The notes beneath the pieces were generated by a model. The model was not told the origin of the DNA. It did not search any database and saw only the letters and a program-made list of their open reading frames with translations. DNA of 64,000 bases. It comes from Candidatus Accumulibacter affinis (lineage in GTDB: Bacteria > Pseudomonadota > Gammaproteobacteria > Burkholderiales > Rhodocyclaceae). The first letter of the stretch is position 1; each line of letters starts with the position of its first letter. Positions 52,767 to 61,970 of the stretch are shown one piece after another. The position numbers and the translations under genes are program-made. Location: positions 62,001 through 126,000 of the forward strand of contig JADJOT010000011.1 in assembly GCA_016713625.1 (NCBI GenBank). The letters are read 5' to 3'.

Positions 52767-53091
52767 GATGATTCTCCTCAGAAGGCGATGGACGGCGGAG
52801 AAGAGCGTCAACCAAAGTGCGGGTTCGGAGCAAGTCTGATAAGGAAGCCAAGCGAGTTCCGTTACTGTCGGGTGTCTTGACGGGAGTCTGGTCGGTGCCC
52901 CCCCAATCGGTCCACTCAGCGGGGATGAGTGACCGGCTCCGGTCCGGCAGGATCAGCAGAAGATAAGGACCGCTGCTTCGGCGTGGCTACCGCAAGACCT
53001 GCAGGGCGCGGCCCGCAAAAAGGGTGGCCCGGACGGACGATGGTGACCTGGTCGGGAGAGTCTTCGGAATGGGTAGTGTGTCGCGGTTTCC

Positions 53092-53899
53092 TTTGACCGG
53101 GTGAATCATGACCGGCTGATGGCGCGGCTGAAGAGTCGCTGCCCGGACGCCGACCTACTGCGCCTGATCAATCGCTTTCTGAAGGCGGGCGTGAGCATCG
53201 AGGGGGCAGGTTGAACCGACGCCTCTCGGCGTGCCGCAAGGTGGGCCGCTCTCGCCAGTGCTGGCCAACGTGGTGCTGGATGAACTGGATTGGGAACTGG
53301 ACCGGCGTGGCCACCGCTTTGCCCGTTACGCCGACGACTGCAACATCCTCGTCAAAAGCAAGCGCGCGGGCGAGCGCGTGATGGCCAGCGTGACACGCTT
53401 TGTCAGTGACTCGCTGCGGCTCACAGTGAATCCACTGAAAAGCGCGGTCGATCGGCCCATGAACCGCAAGTTCCTGGGCTTCACGGTCAGCCGCAACGGG
53501 GCCAAGCTCAAGGTGGCCGACAAGGCCCTCGACAAGCTCAAGAACCGCGTGCGGGAACTGACCCGCCGTACAAGAGGCACCACATTTGCCGTTGTCGTCG
53601 CAGAGCTTCGAGAGACCCTGCTTGGTTGGAAAGCGTACTTCGGAATCACCGAAGTGCTGAGCCCTCTGCGCGACATCGACAAGTGGGTACGACGCAAGTT
53701 ACGCTGCTATCTCTGGAAACAATGGGGTCGAGCGGGCTACCGGGAACTGCGCAAACGCGGCGTGTCGGTCCGCGAAGCGTGGAACGTCAGCAAGTCCGCG
53801 CACGGTCCGTGGCGGGTGTCGCAGACACCGGCCCTGTCGATCGCGCTACCCTTGCGCTTCTTCGAACAAATGGGACTACCGAGCCTTGCGCCCCGGTAG
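53092..53899 (+). pseudogene. group II intron 2 reverse transcriptase, C-terminal part
   Basis: FDRVNHDRLMARLKSRCPDADLL, GVPQGGPLSPVLANVVLDELD, RYADDCNILVKSKRAG (the YADD active site), TLLGWKAYFGI and RRKLRCYLWKQWGRAGYREL (maturase). A one-base shift lies near 53205. It continues the polymerase interrupted at 46187. Confidence 0.85.
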
Positions 53900-54847
53900 G
53901 AATTTGCTTCATCGAACCGCCGGATACGTGACCCGTTCGTCCGGTGGTGTGGGAGGGGGAGGCCGCGAGGCTTTCTCCTATCCCGATTAGGTTTCACAAC
54001 ATGCCGCGAGAACAGTTGTACGAGTCGGCGCTGGCAAACATGCAGCGCACGGTGCACGGCCTTGCCGCACGAGTACCACCGCCCCAGAAGGTGCCCTTCA
54101 AGACTTCCTTGGTGTTCAGGTATGTCGAGCAACTACCAGAGCAAGCACTCGTTCAGAAGCTGGCGCGAGTGGTAACAACACTTCAAGCAGCAACAGTACT
54201 CATGCAACATGGCTTCGTGCAAGAGCAGGGAGCATTGCAGCGGGTCATTCACGAAATCCACGAAGACATCACCTTCCTGGCCTACGGCTTGATCTTCGAT
54301 GACCTGACACCTCTGCACAAGCAGTACCTCGAGGCCTTCTATGAAGAAGAATTCGACACGGATGACCCGATCGACTCCACTCAGAAGCGCCCGATGGTTC
54401 GTCGGTCGAAGATCCAGGCCTACATCGCGAACAAGGAAGGCTCGGATCTAGATCCGAGTCGGGCAATCGCGCTTTCCAAGACACTCACGAAGACCTACTC
54501 CGGGTTTGTCCATGCGGCCTCCCCGCAGATCATGGACATGTACGGCGGCAACCCTGCGTACTTCCACGTCGAGGGCATGTTGGGCACGCGCCGTCACGCA
54601 GAGTACCGAATGGATCTCTGGAACTACTACTACCGAAGCATTCTTGCCTTTGGGATGGTCGCAAAGGCGTTCGGCGACCAAGAACTCTTCGATCAAATTC
54701 ACAACTTCACGGTCAAGTTCGAAGAGGCCGCTAACAAGAGCTACTGTAACTCCTCAAAAACCCCGGGCATAAGCGTTCGCTGAATTCGGGGTGCTTGCTT
54801 GCAGGAAGGGCTGGACACAGCGCGCGAGATGTGATTCAATCCGCAGC

Positions 54848-56463
54848 ATGAGCACGGAAACCCCACGGAAGCTTCCCGGTATCCCGGATATCCCTGCCGA
54901 CCAAAGGACACCGGCGGTCGTGCAGCTGCTGGAACTCTGCCATCGGCAGCAGGAACAGATTCAGGCGCTGCGCGATGAGGTGGCGCGACTGAAGGGTCAG
55001 AAGCCGAAGCCCGTGATCAAACCGTCGGCGCTGGAAGGCGATCGCACCGAGAAGAAGCAAGGGCAGGCGCCGAAGCCTCACGGCAAACGCCACAAGACGG
55101 CAGAGCTTGAGATCCACGAGTCGGTCAAGCGACAGCCGGCAGAGACGATTCCGCCGAACAGTCGCTTCAAGGGCTACCAGGATTTCGTGGTGCAGGAGCT
55201 CCGGATCGGGGTTCCACAACACCCGGTATCGGCTGGAGCGCTGGGTCACCCCCGAGGGCGAGAGCCTGATCGGCCAGTTGCCTGCCGAGATCGGCGGTGT
55301 GCATTTCGGCCCGCAGCTGCGCGCTTTCATCCTGTACCAGTACCACCATGCGCATGTGACGCAGCCGCTCTTGCTTGAGCAACTGCGGGAGTGGCAGATC
55401 GACCTCTCGGCCGGGCAGCTCAGCGCGTTGATCACCGACGGCCATAGCGAGTTCCATCGCGAGAAGGACGCGCTGCTGCAAGCGGGGCTGCAGCGCAGCC
55501 GGTACGTTCATGTGGACGATACGGGTGCGCGCCATCGGGGCAAGAATGGGTACTGTACGCATATCGGCAACGAACGCTTCGCCTGGTTCGCGAGCACCGA
55601 CAGCAAGAGTCGGATCAATTTCCTGGAATTGCTCCGTGCCGGGCACGATGCCTACACCCCTGAATCAGGCCGCGCTGGCCTACCTGGCCGAGCACAAGCT
55701 GCCGTGCGCCCAACTCCAGGCACTCACCGCGCTGGCACCGGCGGTATGGACGGGTCAAACCGCCTGGCAGGCGGTCTTGGCTCAGCAGGCCATCACCGAT
55801 CCGCGCCATGTTCGCCTGGTGACCGAAGGCGTCTTGCTCGGTACCGTCGTCGAGCAGGGCGTCGCCCCCGATCTGGCGATCGTCAGCGATGACGCCGGGC
55901 AGTTCGATGTGCTGACCCACGTCCTGTGCTGGATCCATGCCGAACGCGTGCTGGCCAAACTGCTCGGCTTCAACGATCTGCAACGCCAGGCGCTGGCCTC
56001 GGCGCGCAGCGAGCTGTGGGCGATCTACGATGCGCTCAAGGCGTACAAGGAAGCGCCGGAGGCACTCACTGCAGCCGCGATCGAAGCCCGCTTCGACACG
56101 CTTTGCGCCACCCGGACCGGTTATGCCAGCCTCGATCAGGCCCTGAAACGAATGCGCCGCAACCGGGAGGAGTTGCTGCGCGTGTTGCAACGTCCCGAGC
56201 TTCCCCTGCACAACAACCTCAGTGAGTCGGATATCCGCGACTACGTCAAGAAGCGCAAGATCAGCGGCTCCACCCGCAGCGCGTCCGGCCGCCGCTGCCG
56301 CGATACCTTCGCCAGCCTCAAGAAGACCTGCCGCAAGAACCAACTTTCCTTCTGGCAATACCTTCAGGACCGCGTCTTCGGCTGGCATCGGATTGCTCCG
56401 CTGGCGCAGTGGATCTTTGAGGCCACGCCGACGGGGGCGAATGTTCCCGTACATGGCCCCTGA
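54848..56463 (+). pseudogene. tnpC: IS66-family transposase, copy 2 (two one-base insertions)
   Basis: As copy 1, but with GTTCCACAAC for GTTCACAAC at about 55213 and ACACCCCTGA for ACACCCTGA at about 55659. The catalytic segments are all present. The span is 1616 nt against 1614. Copy 1 is correct at these places and copy 2 is correct where copy 1 is shifted, so a 537-residue consensus is obtained. Confidence 0.85.
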
Positions 56464-57332
56464 AGCAGCGCCCGCTCGCTATTGCGGGCGCATCTTCAGC
56501 ACCGCGGAGCTCGACCAGATCCGGCGGCTGATCGCAGCCAATCCTGCCGCCTCGCGCGCGCAGCTGTCCCGCTTGGTCTGTGCCGATCTCGGCTGGTGCC
56601 GCGAGGATGGGCGGATCAAGGAGATGAGCTGCCGCGTGGCGATGCTGCGCATGCAGACCGATGGCTTGCTGCAACTGCCGCCGCCGCGCAACGGCAATCA
56701 CAACGGAAAACCCTGGCACCCGTACCGCGCAGGCCGAACCCGACGCGCTTTTGCGTGCCGACGGCCCGCGTAGCCTGGGCACGCTGCAACTGCACTTGGT
56801 GAGTCATCGCGCCGAATCGCAGCTGCACAACGAGCACATCGACCGTTACCACTACCTCGGCTATCAACCGCTGCCCGGCGCCCAACTGCGCTACTTCGTT
56901 CGCGCGGGCGGACGACTCGTCGCCTTGCTCAGCTTCGCCGCCGCCGCCTGGAAGACCCAGCCGCGCGACCACTATATCGGCTGGACGCCTGCGCAACGCC
57001 AGGAGCACCTGCACCGGGTCGTGAACAACGCTCGATTCCTCATCCTGCCGTGGATTGAATGCAAGAATCTGGCCTCGTCCATTTTGGCTCGCGCCGCCCG
57101 GCAGATCGCCGCCGACTGGCAGCTCCAATACGGTTACCGGCCGCTCTTGCTCGAAACCTTCGTCGAGCAAGAGCGCTTTCGCGGCACCGCTTACCAGGCG
57201 GCCAACTGGATCTGCCTCGGTCAAACCACCGGCCGCGGCAAGCTCGATGTTCACCACCAAGCCCTGCTGCCGATCAAGACCGTCTGGCTCTATCCGCTCG
57301 ACAGGCACTTCAGACGGGTACTCTGCGGGTGA
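56441..57332 (+). pseudogene. druA: DruA-like DUF4338 protein, copy 2 (two bases missing)
   Basis: MFPYMAPEAAPARYCGRIFS..., as copy 1. CACCCGTACC replaces CACCGTCGTACC near 56720, shifting the frame before the linker. From there RTAQAEPDALLRADGP and HLVSHRAESQLHNEHIDRYHYLGY are uninterrupted to HFRRVLCG, and the amber codon of copy 1 is absent. Span 892 nt against 894. Confidence 0.8.
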
Positions 57333-57566
57333 GTGCGTCGCTCCGAAGCCAACCCAGTGCCATGCTCCTGCCCAGGGTTTTTGAGAAGTTACGAGCTACT
57401 CGCCGAAACGCGGGAAGCCGAGCAAGTGAAACCTAACGAATAAGGATAGATCGGGTCACCTCGGCGGGGTCACACCTCTGCGGGTAGAGTAGAGGACAGG
57501 TTTTCGCCTGCCCTCCCTCATCAAACCGTGCATGCAGTTTTCCCGCACACGGCTTTCCGATGTTCT

Positions 57567-58388
57567 TCACGCCAAGGCATGCGCCGAGTGCCAGCCCGCT
57601 TTCGTAGGGACTTTGTACAGCCCGTAGCGCGCGTAGAGATGAGCACTTGGAAACCGGCCGGAGCCAATTCCACGGTCCTTCACCTTGTGACGCGCCATCA
57701 AGTGAGTCCGCAGCCGGTCTTCCGCGTGGGTTCTGACTTTGTTCATCGCCTGACTTGAATTGTGGAAGTGGAAATAGTTTGCCCAGCCTCGCAGGCTACG
57801 GTTCCCATTTCCCACGACGTCACTCAAAGGGATGGGGGTCAAATTCCTGCCCGTTAGTTCCGTCAGCCTCGCCTTGATCTTCTTCAGCGATTTATCGGCT
57901 GGCCGGACGCTCGGGTACGGTTTTCCGGTCTTGGCCCCTCGACTCATCTGAATCGTGAAACCCAGGAAATTGAAGCTTGCTTGAGTGGCGTCCACGATAT
58001 GGGTCTTCGCCTCGTTGAGACTGAGGTCCAGACGTGCCAGGACATGCCGCACCACCTTCAGCGGTTCCTCTACCTCTTTTCGGCACAGGACGACAAAGTC
58101 ATCCGCGTAACGCACGAGATGTGCGGACAACTTGCCCTTCAGGTGCCGCCGTTGCCATATGCGGTCGAGAATATGCAGGTAGCAGTTGGCCAGCAACGGG
58201 GAAATCACGCCACCTTGCGGCGTCCCCTGACGATTGGCTTTCCCACCGCCCACGGTCTTCTTCACTCCGTTGTCGTCTTCGCCGATGACCGGGGCTTTGA
58301 GCCATTGCTTGATGAGGTGCAGAATCCCCCCATCGACGATGCGCTCGGCCACCACGGCCAGTAGCTTGGCGTGCGGAATGCTATCAAA
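57567..58388 (-). pseudogene. group II intron 3 reverse transcriptase/maturase, C-terminal part
   Basis: FDSIPHAKLLAVVAERIVDGG, RQGTPQGGVISPLLANCYLHILD, RYADDFVVLCRKEVE (active site), RGWANYFHFHNSS and HLYARYGLYKVPTKAGWHSAHALA. It starts exactly at the polymerase FD motif, where the serine element ends. Confidence 0.88.
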
Positions 58389-58711
58389 GGAAACCGCGAC
58401 ACACTACCCATTCCGAAGACTCTCCCGACCAGGTCACCATCGTCCGTCCGGGCCACCCTTTGCGGGCCGCGCCCTGCAGGTCTTGCGGTATACACGCCGA
58501 AGCAGCGGCCCTTATCTCTTGCTGATCCTGCCGGACCGGAGCCGGTCACTCATCCCCGCTGAGTGGACCGATTGGGGGGGCACCGACCAGACTCCCGTCA
58601 AGACACCCGACAGTAACGGAACTCGCTTGGCTTCCTTATCAGACTTGCTCCGAACCCGCACTTTGGTTGACGCTCTTCTCCGCCGTCCATCGCCTTCTGA
58701 GGAGAATCATC

Positions 58712-58864
58712 ATGCAACTGAGCCTGCCGTTCCTGGAGAACCCACCGCGCGACCCAAAGGTCTGGGAGGACCTCGACGAGGGGCATCGCGCCGCCATTGT
58801 CGACAAGCTGGCGCAACTGATCGCCAAGACCGAAACGGGAAAGGAGGAACCCAGCCATGAGTGA
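58712..58864 (+). CDS. 50-residue protein translated with the serine recombinase
   Basis: MQLSLPFLENPPRDPKVWED, then LDEGHRAAIVDKLAQLIAKT. Good Shine-Dalgarno (GAGGAG). Its end overlaps the recombinase start by 8 nt. Conserved in both copies, so probably a small partner (for example a directionality or regulatory factor); function not known. Confidence 0.65.
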   Translation: MQLSLPFLENPPRDPKVWEDLDEGHRAAIVDKLAQLIAKTETGKEEPSHE

Positions 58865-61066
58865 CGACAGCAAAATCGGTAAGACCCATTTGCAGCGGGC
58901 CGCCGTCGTCTATATTCGTCAATCATCTGCCGCTCAGGTTGAGCACAACCGCGAATCCACCGCCCGTCAGTACGCACTTGCCGACCGCGCCGTGGCGCTC
59001 GGCTGGGCACGCGACCAGGTCATCGTCATCGACCAGGATCTTGGCCTTTCCGGCGCCAGTGCGGCACAGCGTTCCGGCTTTGTCCAATTGACCACCGAAG
59101 TCGCCCTGGGTCATGTCGGGATGGTTCTGGGTCTGGAAGTCTCCCCGTCTGGCGCGCAATAATGCCGACTGGTATCGCCTGCTCGACCTCTGTGGCATGA
59201 CCGATACCTTGATCGGTGATGCTGATGGGCTTTATCATCCTGGACTATTCAACGATCGTCTCGTACTGGGGCTCAAAGGCACCATGAGCGAAGCCGAACT
59301 TCATATCCTGCGCGCACGGCTCGACGGTGGCATCCGCAACAAGGCCGCCCGCGGCGAACTGCGTCGTGGCGTACCGATCGGCTTCGTCTGGGGCGAAGAG
59401 GAAGGGGAGATACGCTTTGATCCCGATGCGGCGGTGGTCGCCGCGATCCGCTCGGTGTTCGAGCAGTTTGCCGAACTGGGTTCGGCACGCCGGGTCTGGC
59501 TCTGGTTTCACACCGAGGGCCTGAATTTCCCGCTGCGCTTCAACCAGACCGACGAGATACGCTGGACACCGCCGACTTATACGGCCATCCACCACATCCT
59601 CACGAATCCGTGTACGCGGGCGCCTACTGCTATGGAAAAACCCGGAATGAGCGGTATGTGGATGAGCAGGGGCAGATCAGGAAGCGCATCCGCCAACTGC
59701 CGCAAGCGGATTGGGCGGTTCTGATCCCCGAGCACCACCCGGGGTATCTCGATTGGGTCACTTACGAGGCCAATCAGGCCCGTCTTGACGGCAATACCCG
59801 ACCCCAGCCCCACCAGGCGGGTGGCGCTCTGCGGGAAGGGACGGCCTTGCTGCAAGGCCTCGCGATCTGCGGACACTGCGGCCGTCATCTGCGCACCCAC
59901 TATCGCGGCCGCAACGTCACGCCAGGCTACCACTGTGCCGGTAAGGACATCGTCGGCGGACGCGGCGTGTACTGCCTCAGCGTCGGTGGCGTGCAGATCG
60001 ATGAAGCGGTCAGCGAGGCTTTTCTGGAAGTCCTGGAGCCCGCCGGGGTGCAAGCGGCCTTGCTCGCTGCGCAGCAGTACGAAGCCGATCGGGATGCGGC
60101 ACTGGCGCAGTGGCAACTGGCCGTCGAGCGCGCCCGCTATGAGGCCGAGAAAGCCGAACGGCGATACCGTGCAGTCGAGCCAGAAAACCGCCTAGTAGCG
60201 CGCGGACTCGAAAGCGAGTGGGAGCAGCGCTTACGAGAAGTCGATCAGGCGCGGGCCGAACTGACCCGTCGTCAACAGCAACGCCCAGCCGCATTGACCG
60301 CTGGCGAGCAGCAGGCGCTGTTGGCGCTCGGCCAGGATCTCAAGCGCGTCTGGTTCGCCCCCACGACTACGCCCCGCGACCAGAAGGAACTCCTGCGCAG
60401 CCTGGTAGAAGAAGTCATCATCGCCGTTTTCCGCGACGACTACCGGGCTCATCTGACTCTGCGCTGGCGTGGTGGCCAACTGACCGAACTGGATGTCCAT
60501 TTGCCGCGCTCTCGCCCGGCCACCGTTCGCACCGATGAAGAAACCTTGGCACTCCTGCGCCGTTTGGCAGCTCGCCACCCGGACGAGGTCATCGCCGGCA
60601 TTCTCAATCGGCAAGGCCGAACGACGGCACGGGGCTTGCCCTTTACGGCCAACCTGGTGGGCAATACCCGCCGGCATTGGAACATTCCTCGCTACGAGCC
60701 CCCGCAGAGCAGCCCGTGGGTGAGCTTATGAGCATCAAACAGGCCGCTGTTGTCCTGAACATGGCACCCTCGACGCTTCATCGCTGGGTCAACGACGGAT
60801 TTGTCGTCGGCGAGCAGGTCACGCCCGGTGCGCCCTGGCAAATTCGTATGTCCGATGACCTTGCCCGTCAATTTGTCGAGGACGCACCCGAAGGCTATGT
60901 CGTGATGCAAGAGGCCACTAAGCGGCTCGGGGTGTCACGCCAGACCGTCTTGCAGCGTGTCAAGCGTGGCGAACTCGAAGCCGTTCATGTCTGCCAGGGA
61001 CGCAGAAAAGGTTTACGAATCCGGGTGATAGATGACAAACCCGACCTCTTTTCCCATACCTCATGA
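58857..61066 (+). pseudogene. large serine recombinase with zinc ribbon and C-terminal helix-turn-helix domains, copy 2
   Basis: Frame-corrected ~735 residues. Resolvase domain with nucleophile Ser in VVYIRQSSAAQ, DQDLGLSGAS and LEVSRLARNNADW. Recombinase domain (RRGVPIGFVW; YTAIHHILTNPVYAGAY), zinc ribbon (AICGHCGRHL...GYHC) and a long coiled coil (AAQQYEADRDAALAQWQLAVERARYEAEKAERRYR). The C-terminus has two helix-turn-helix segments (MSIKQAAVVLNMAPSTLHRWV; EATKRLGVSRQTVLQRVKRG). Shifts near 59148 (CCCC against CCC in copy 1), 59610 and 60705 look like read errors or decay. Confidence 0.85.
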
Positions 61067-61092
61067 ACCAGGGGCATTATGAAGCCGCATCC

Positions 61093-61610
61093 AAATACTT
61101 CGATAGATCGGCGTCTATGACTTGGGTGTAGCCGGCCCAGAGCGCATTGGCAATGTCATCCACAGCATCGTGGGCCGATTTCTGCGGCCGGAATCCGTAC
61201 GAATGCTCGCAGAAATCGGCTTCAAAGATCGGTTCGATGATGAGTTTCACCGCCATTTGTGCGACCCGGTCGCGCAGCGTCGGTATCCCGAGCGGGCGCT
61301 GACTGCCGTCCGCTTTGGGGATCATGACGCGCCGTACCGGTTGGGCTCGGTAGGTCTTGTCTTTCAGATCACGGGCCAGGTCCTTCAGGAACGTTTCTAC
61401 CCCAATTCCGGTTTCTATGGCCTCGAAGCTGATCCCATCAATGCCAGGACTGCCTCGGTTCGACCGGACAAGCCGCCAGGCATGACTGAGGAGGTCTTCC
61501 CGGCTGATCTTGTCGTAGAGCGCGTAAAAGCGGTAGGCTGGTTCTTGCTTGGCCTTGGCATAGAGCTTCCTCTGTAGCGTCCTGATCGTATCTGGGGTGG
61601 TTAGCGACAT
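61093..61610 (-). pseudogene. group II intron 3 reverse transcriptase, N-terminal part
   Basis: MSLTTPDTIRTLQRKLYAKA, WRLVRSNRGSPGIDGISFEAI, RRVMIPKADGSQRPLGIPTLRDR, FCEHSYGFRPQKSAHDAV and QVIDADLSKYL, cut at the YFD motif by the serine element. Confidence 0.88.
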
Positions 61611-61970
61611 GGCAATCCCTCGACCCTCCGCTCTTCGGTTGCACGAACAAAGTAGGGTTCCTTCCCTCGACCGGGGTTCTGTTGTCCCGCGATCTCGATC
61701 GGTACTATGAACCCCTCCGACTCCTGCCTGCAGCCGCTGCGCTTTCGTTGCCTTATACGCAGCGGTCGGTGGTCTCCCCACCCCCACAGACAGGTCTCCA
61801 GCACTGGGCAGTAAATCTTCGAGAACATGCCGTCCCTGCTACCCCGGGAGTCGATTGACGCCACTTCCGTTATTCGAGCGCCCATCCAACGGCCTTCCCC
61901 CTTCTGACCACAGGGTCGGCTTCTCCACATAGTTTACGAGGCTACTCATAGGTTCACTTGCGCTACGGCC

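Larger units (their letters stand above)
46188..53091 (-). mobile_element. large-serine-recombinase element, copy 1 (contains IS21-family insertion)
   Basis: Ends GGATGCGGCTTCATAATG and (right) GTGTCGCGGTTTCC are shared with copy 2. Flanks ...CTTCTT and TTTGACC give back TTCTTTGAC (Phe-Phe-Asp) if one TT is removed, so there is a 2-bp duplication, as for serine recombinases. Length 6904 bp: copy 2 (2704) plus the IS21 element (4188) plus its 7-bp duplication account for all but 5 bp. Carries a small gene and a serine recombinase. Confidence 0.85.
45244..53987 (+). mobile_element. group II intron 2, inserted in attC and split by a serine-recombinase element
   Basis: The 5' end GTGCGCC fits the group II consensus GUGYG. 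45244-45648 is structured RNA with no gene. The RT lies in two parts (45649-46187 and 53092-53899). A domain V-like hairpin with GAACCGCCGGATACG and CGTCCGGTGGTGTGGGAGG follows at about 53910-53960, and the 3' end is CCCGAT. Without the nested element the intron would be about 1.84 kb, a normal size. Confidence 0.8.
54746..57392 (+). mobile_element. IS66-type element carrying druA, copy 2 (2647 bp)
   Basis: Same terminal repeats as copy 1. A perfect 8-bp target duplication GAGCTACT lies at 54738-54745 and 57393-57400, the duplication size of IS66. Nearly the same as copy 1 except for a patch within druA (about 56715-56835) and scattered one-base differences. Confidence 0.92.
54001..57429 (+). 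pseudogene. cassette gene interrupted by the second IS66-druA element
   Basis: 261 residues (MPREQLYESALANMQRTVHG...FEEAANKSY) before the IS66 insertion at 54745. Deleting the IS and one 8-bp duplication gives ...NKSYSPKRGKPSK and a stop at 57429, followed by ACCTAAC, the start of an attC. The protein is helical (LQAATVLMQHGFVQEQGALQRVIHEIHEDITFLAYGLI). I recognise no family. Insertion only changes the last 12 residues, so a near-complete product may still be made. Confidence 0.7.
58389..61092 (+). mobile_element. large-serine-recombinase element, copy 2 (2704 bp)
   Basis: Ends GGAAACCGCGACACAC and, at the right, CATTATGAAGCCGCATCC. Flanks TCAAA and AAATAC: removing one AA restores AAGTATTTTGATAGC (Lys-Tyr-Phe-Asp-Ser) in the RT. 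Thus a 2-bp duplication at the same RT motif as copy 1. 58389-58711 is non-coding and probably holds the promoter. Confidence 0.88.
57484..61970 (-). mobile_element. group II intron 3, split by the second serine-recombinase element
   Basis: Leftward intron. Its 3' part at 57484-57560 has a domain V-like hairpin (CCGTGTGCGGGAAAACTGCATGCACGG) and is followed by the end also found at 44027. The RT is in two parts (57567-58388 and 61093-61610); 61611-61970 is structured 5' RNA without a gene. The exact 5' end is not clear. Different RT subfamily from introns 2 and 4. Confidence 0.7.

Noticed and set aside
57981..58364. Rightward frame within the intron 3 RT
   Set aside because: Shadow of the reverse transcriptase, which carries YADD on the other strand.
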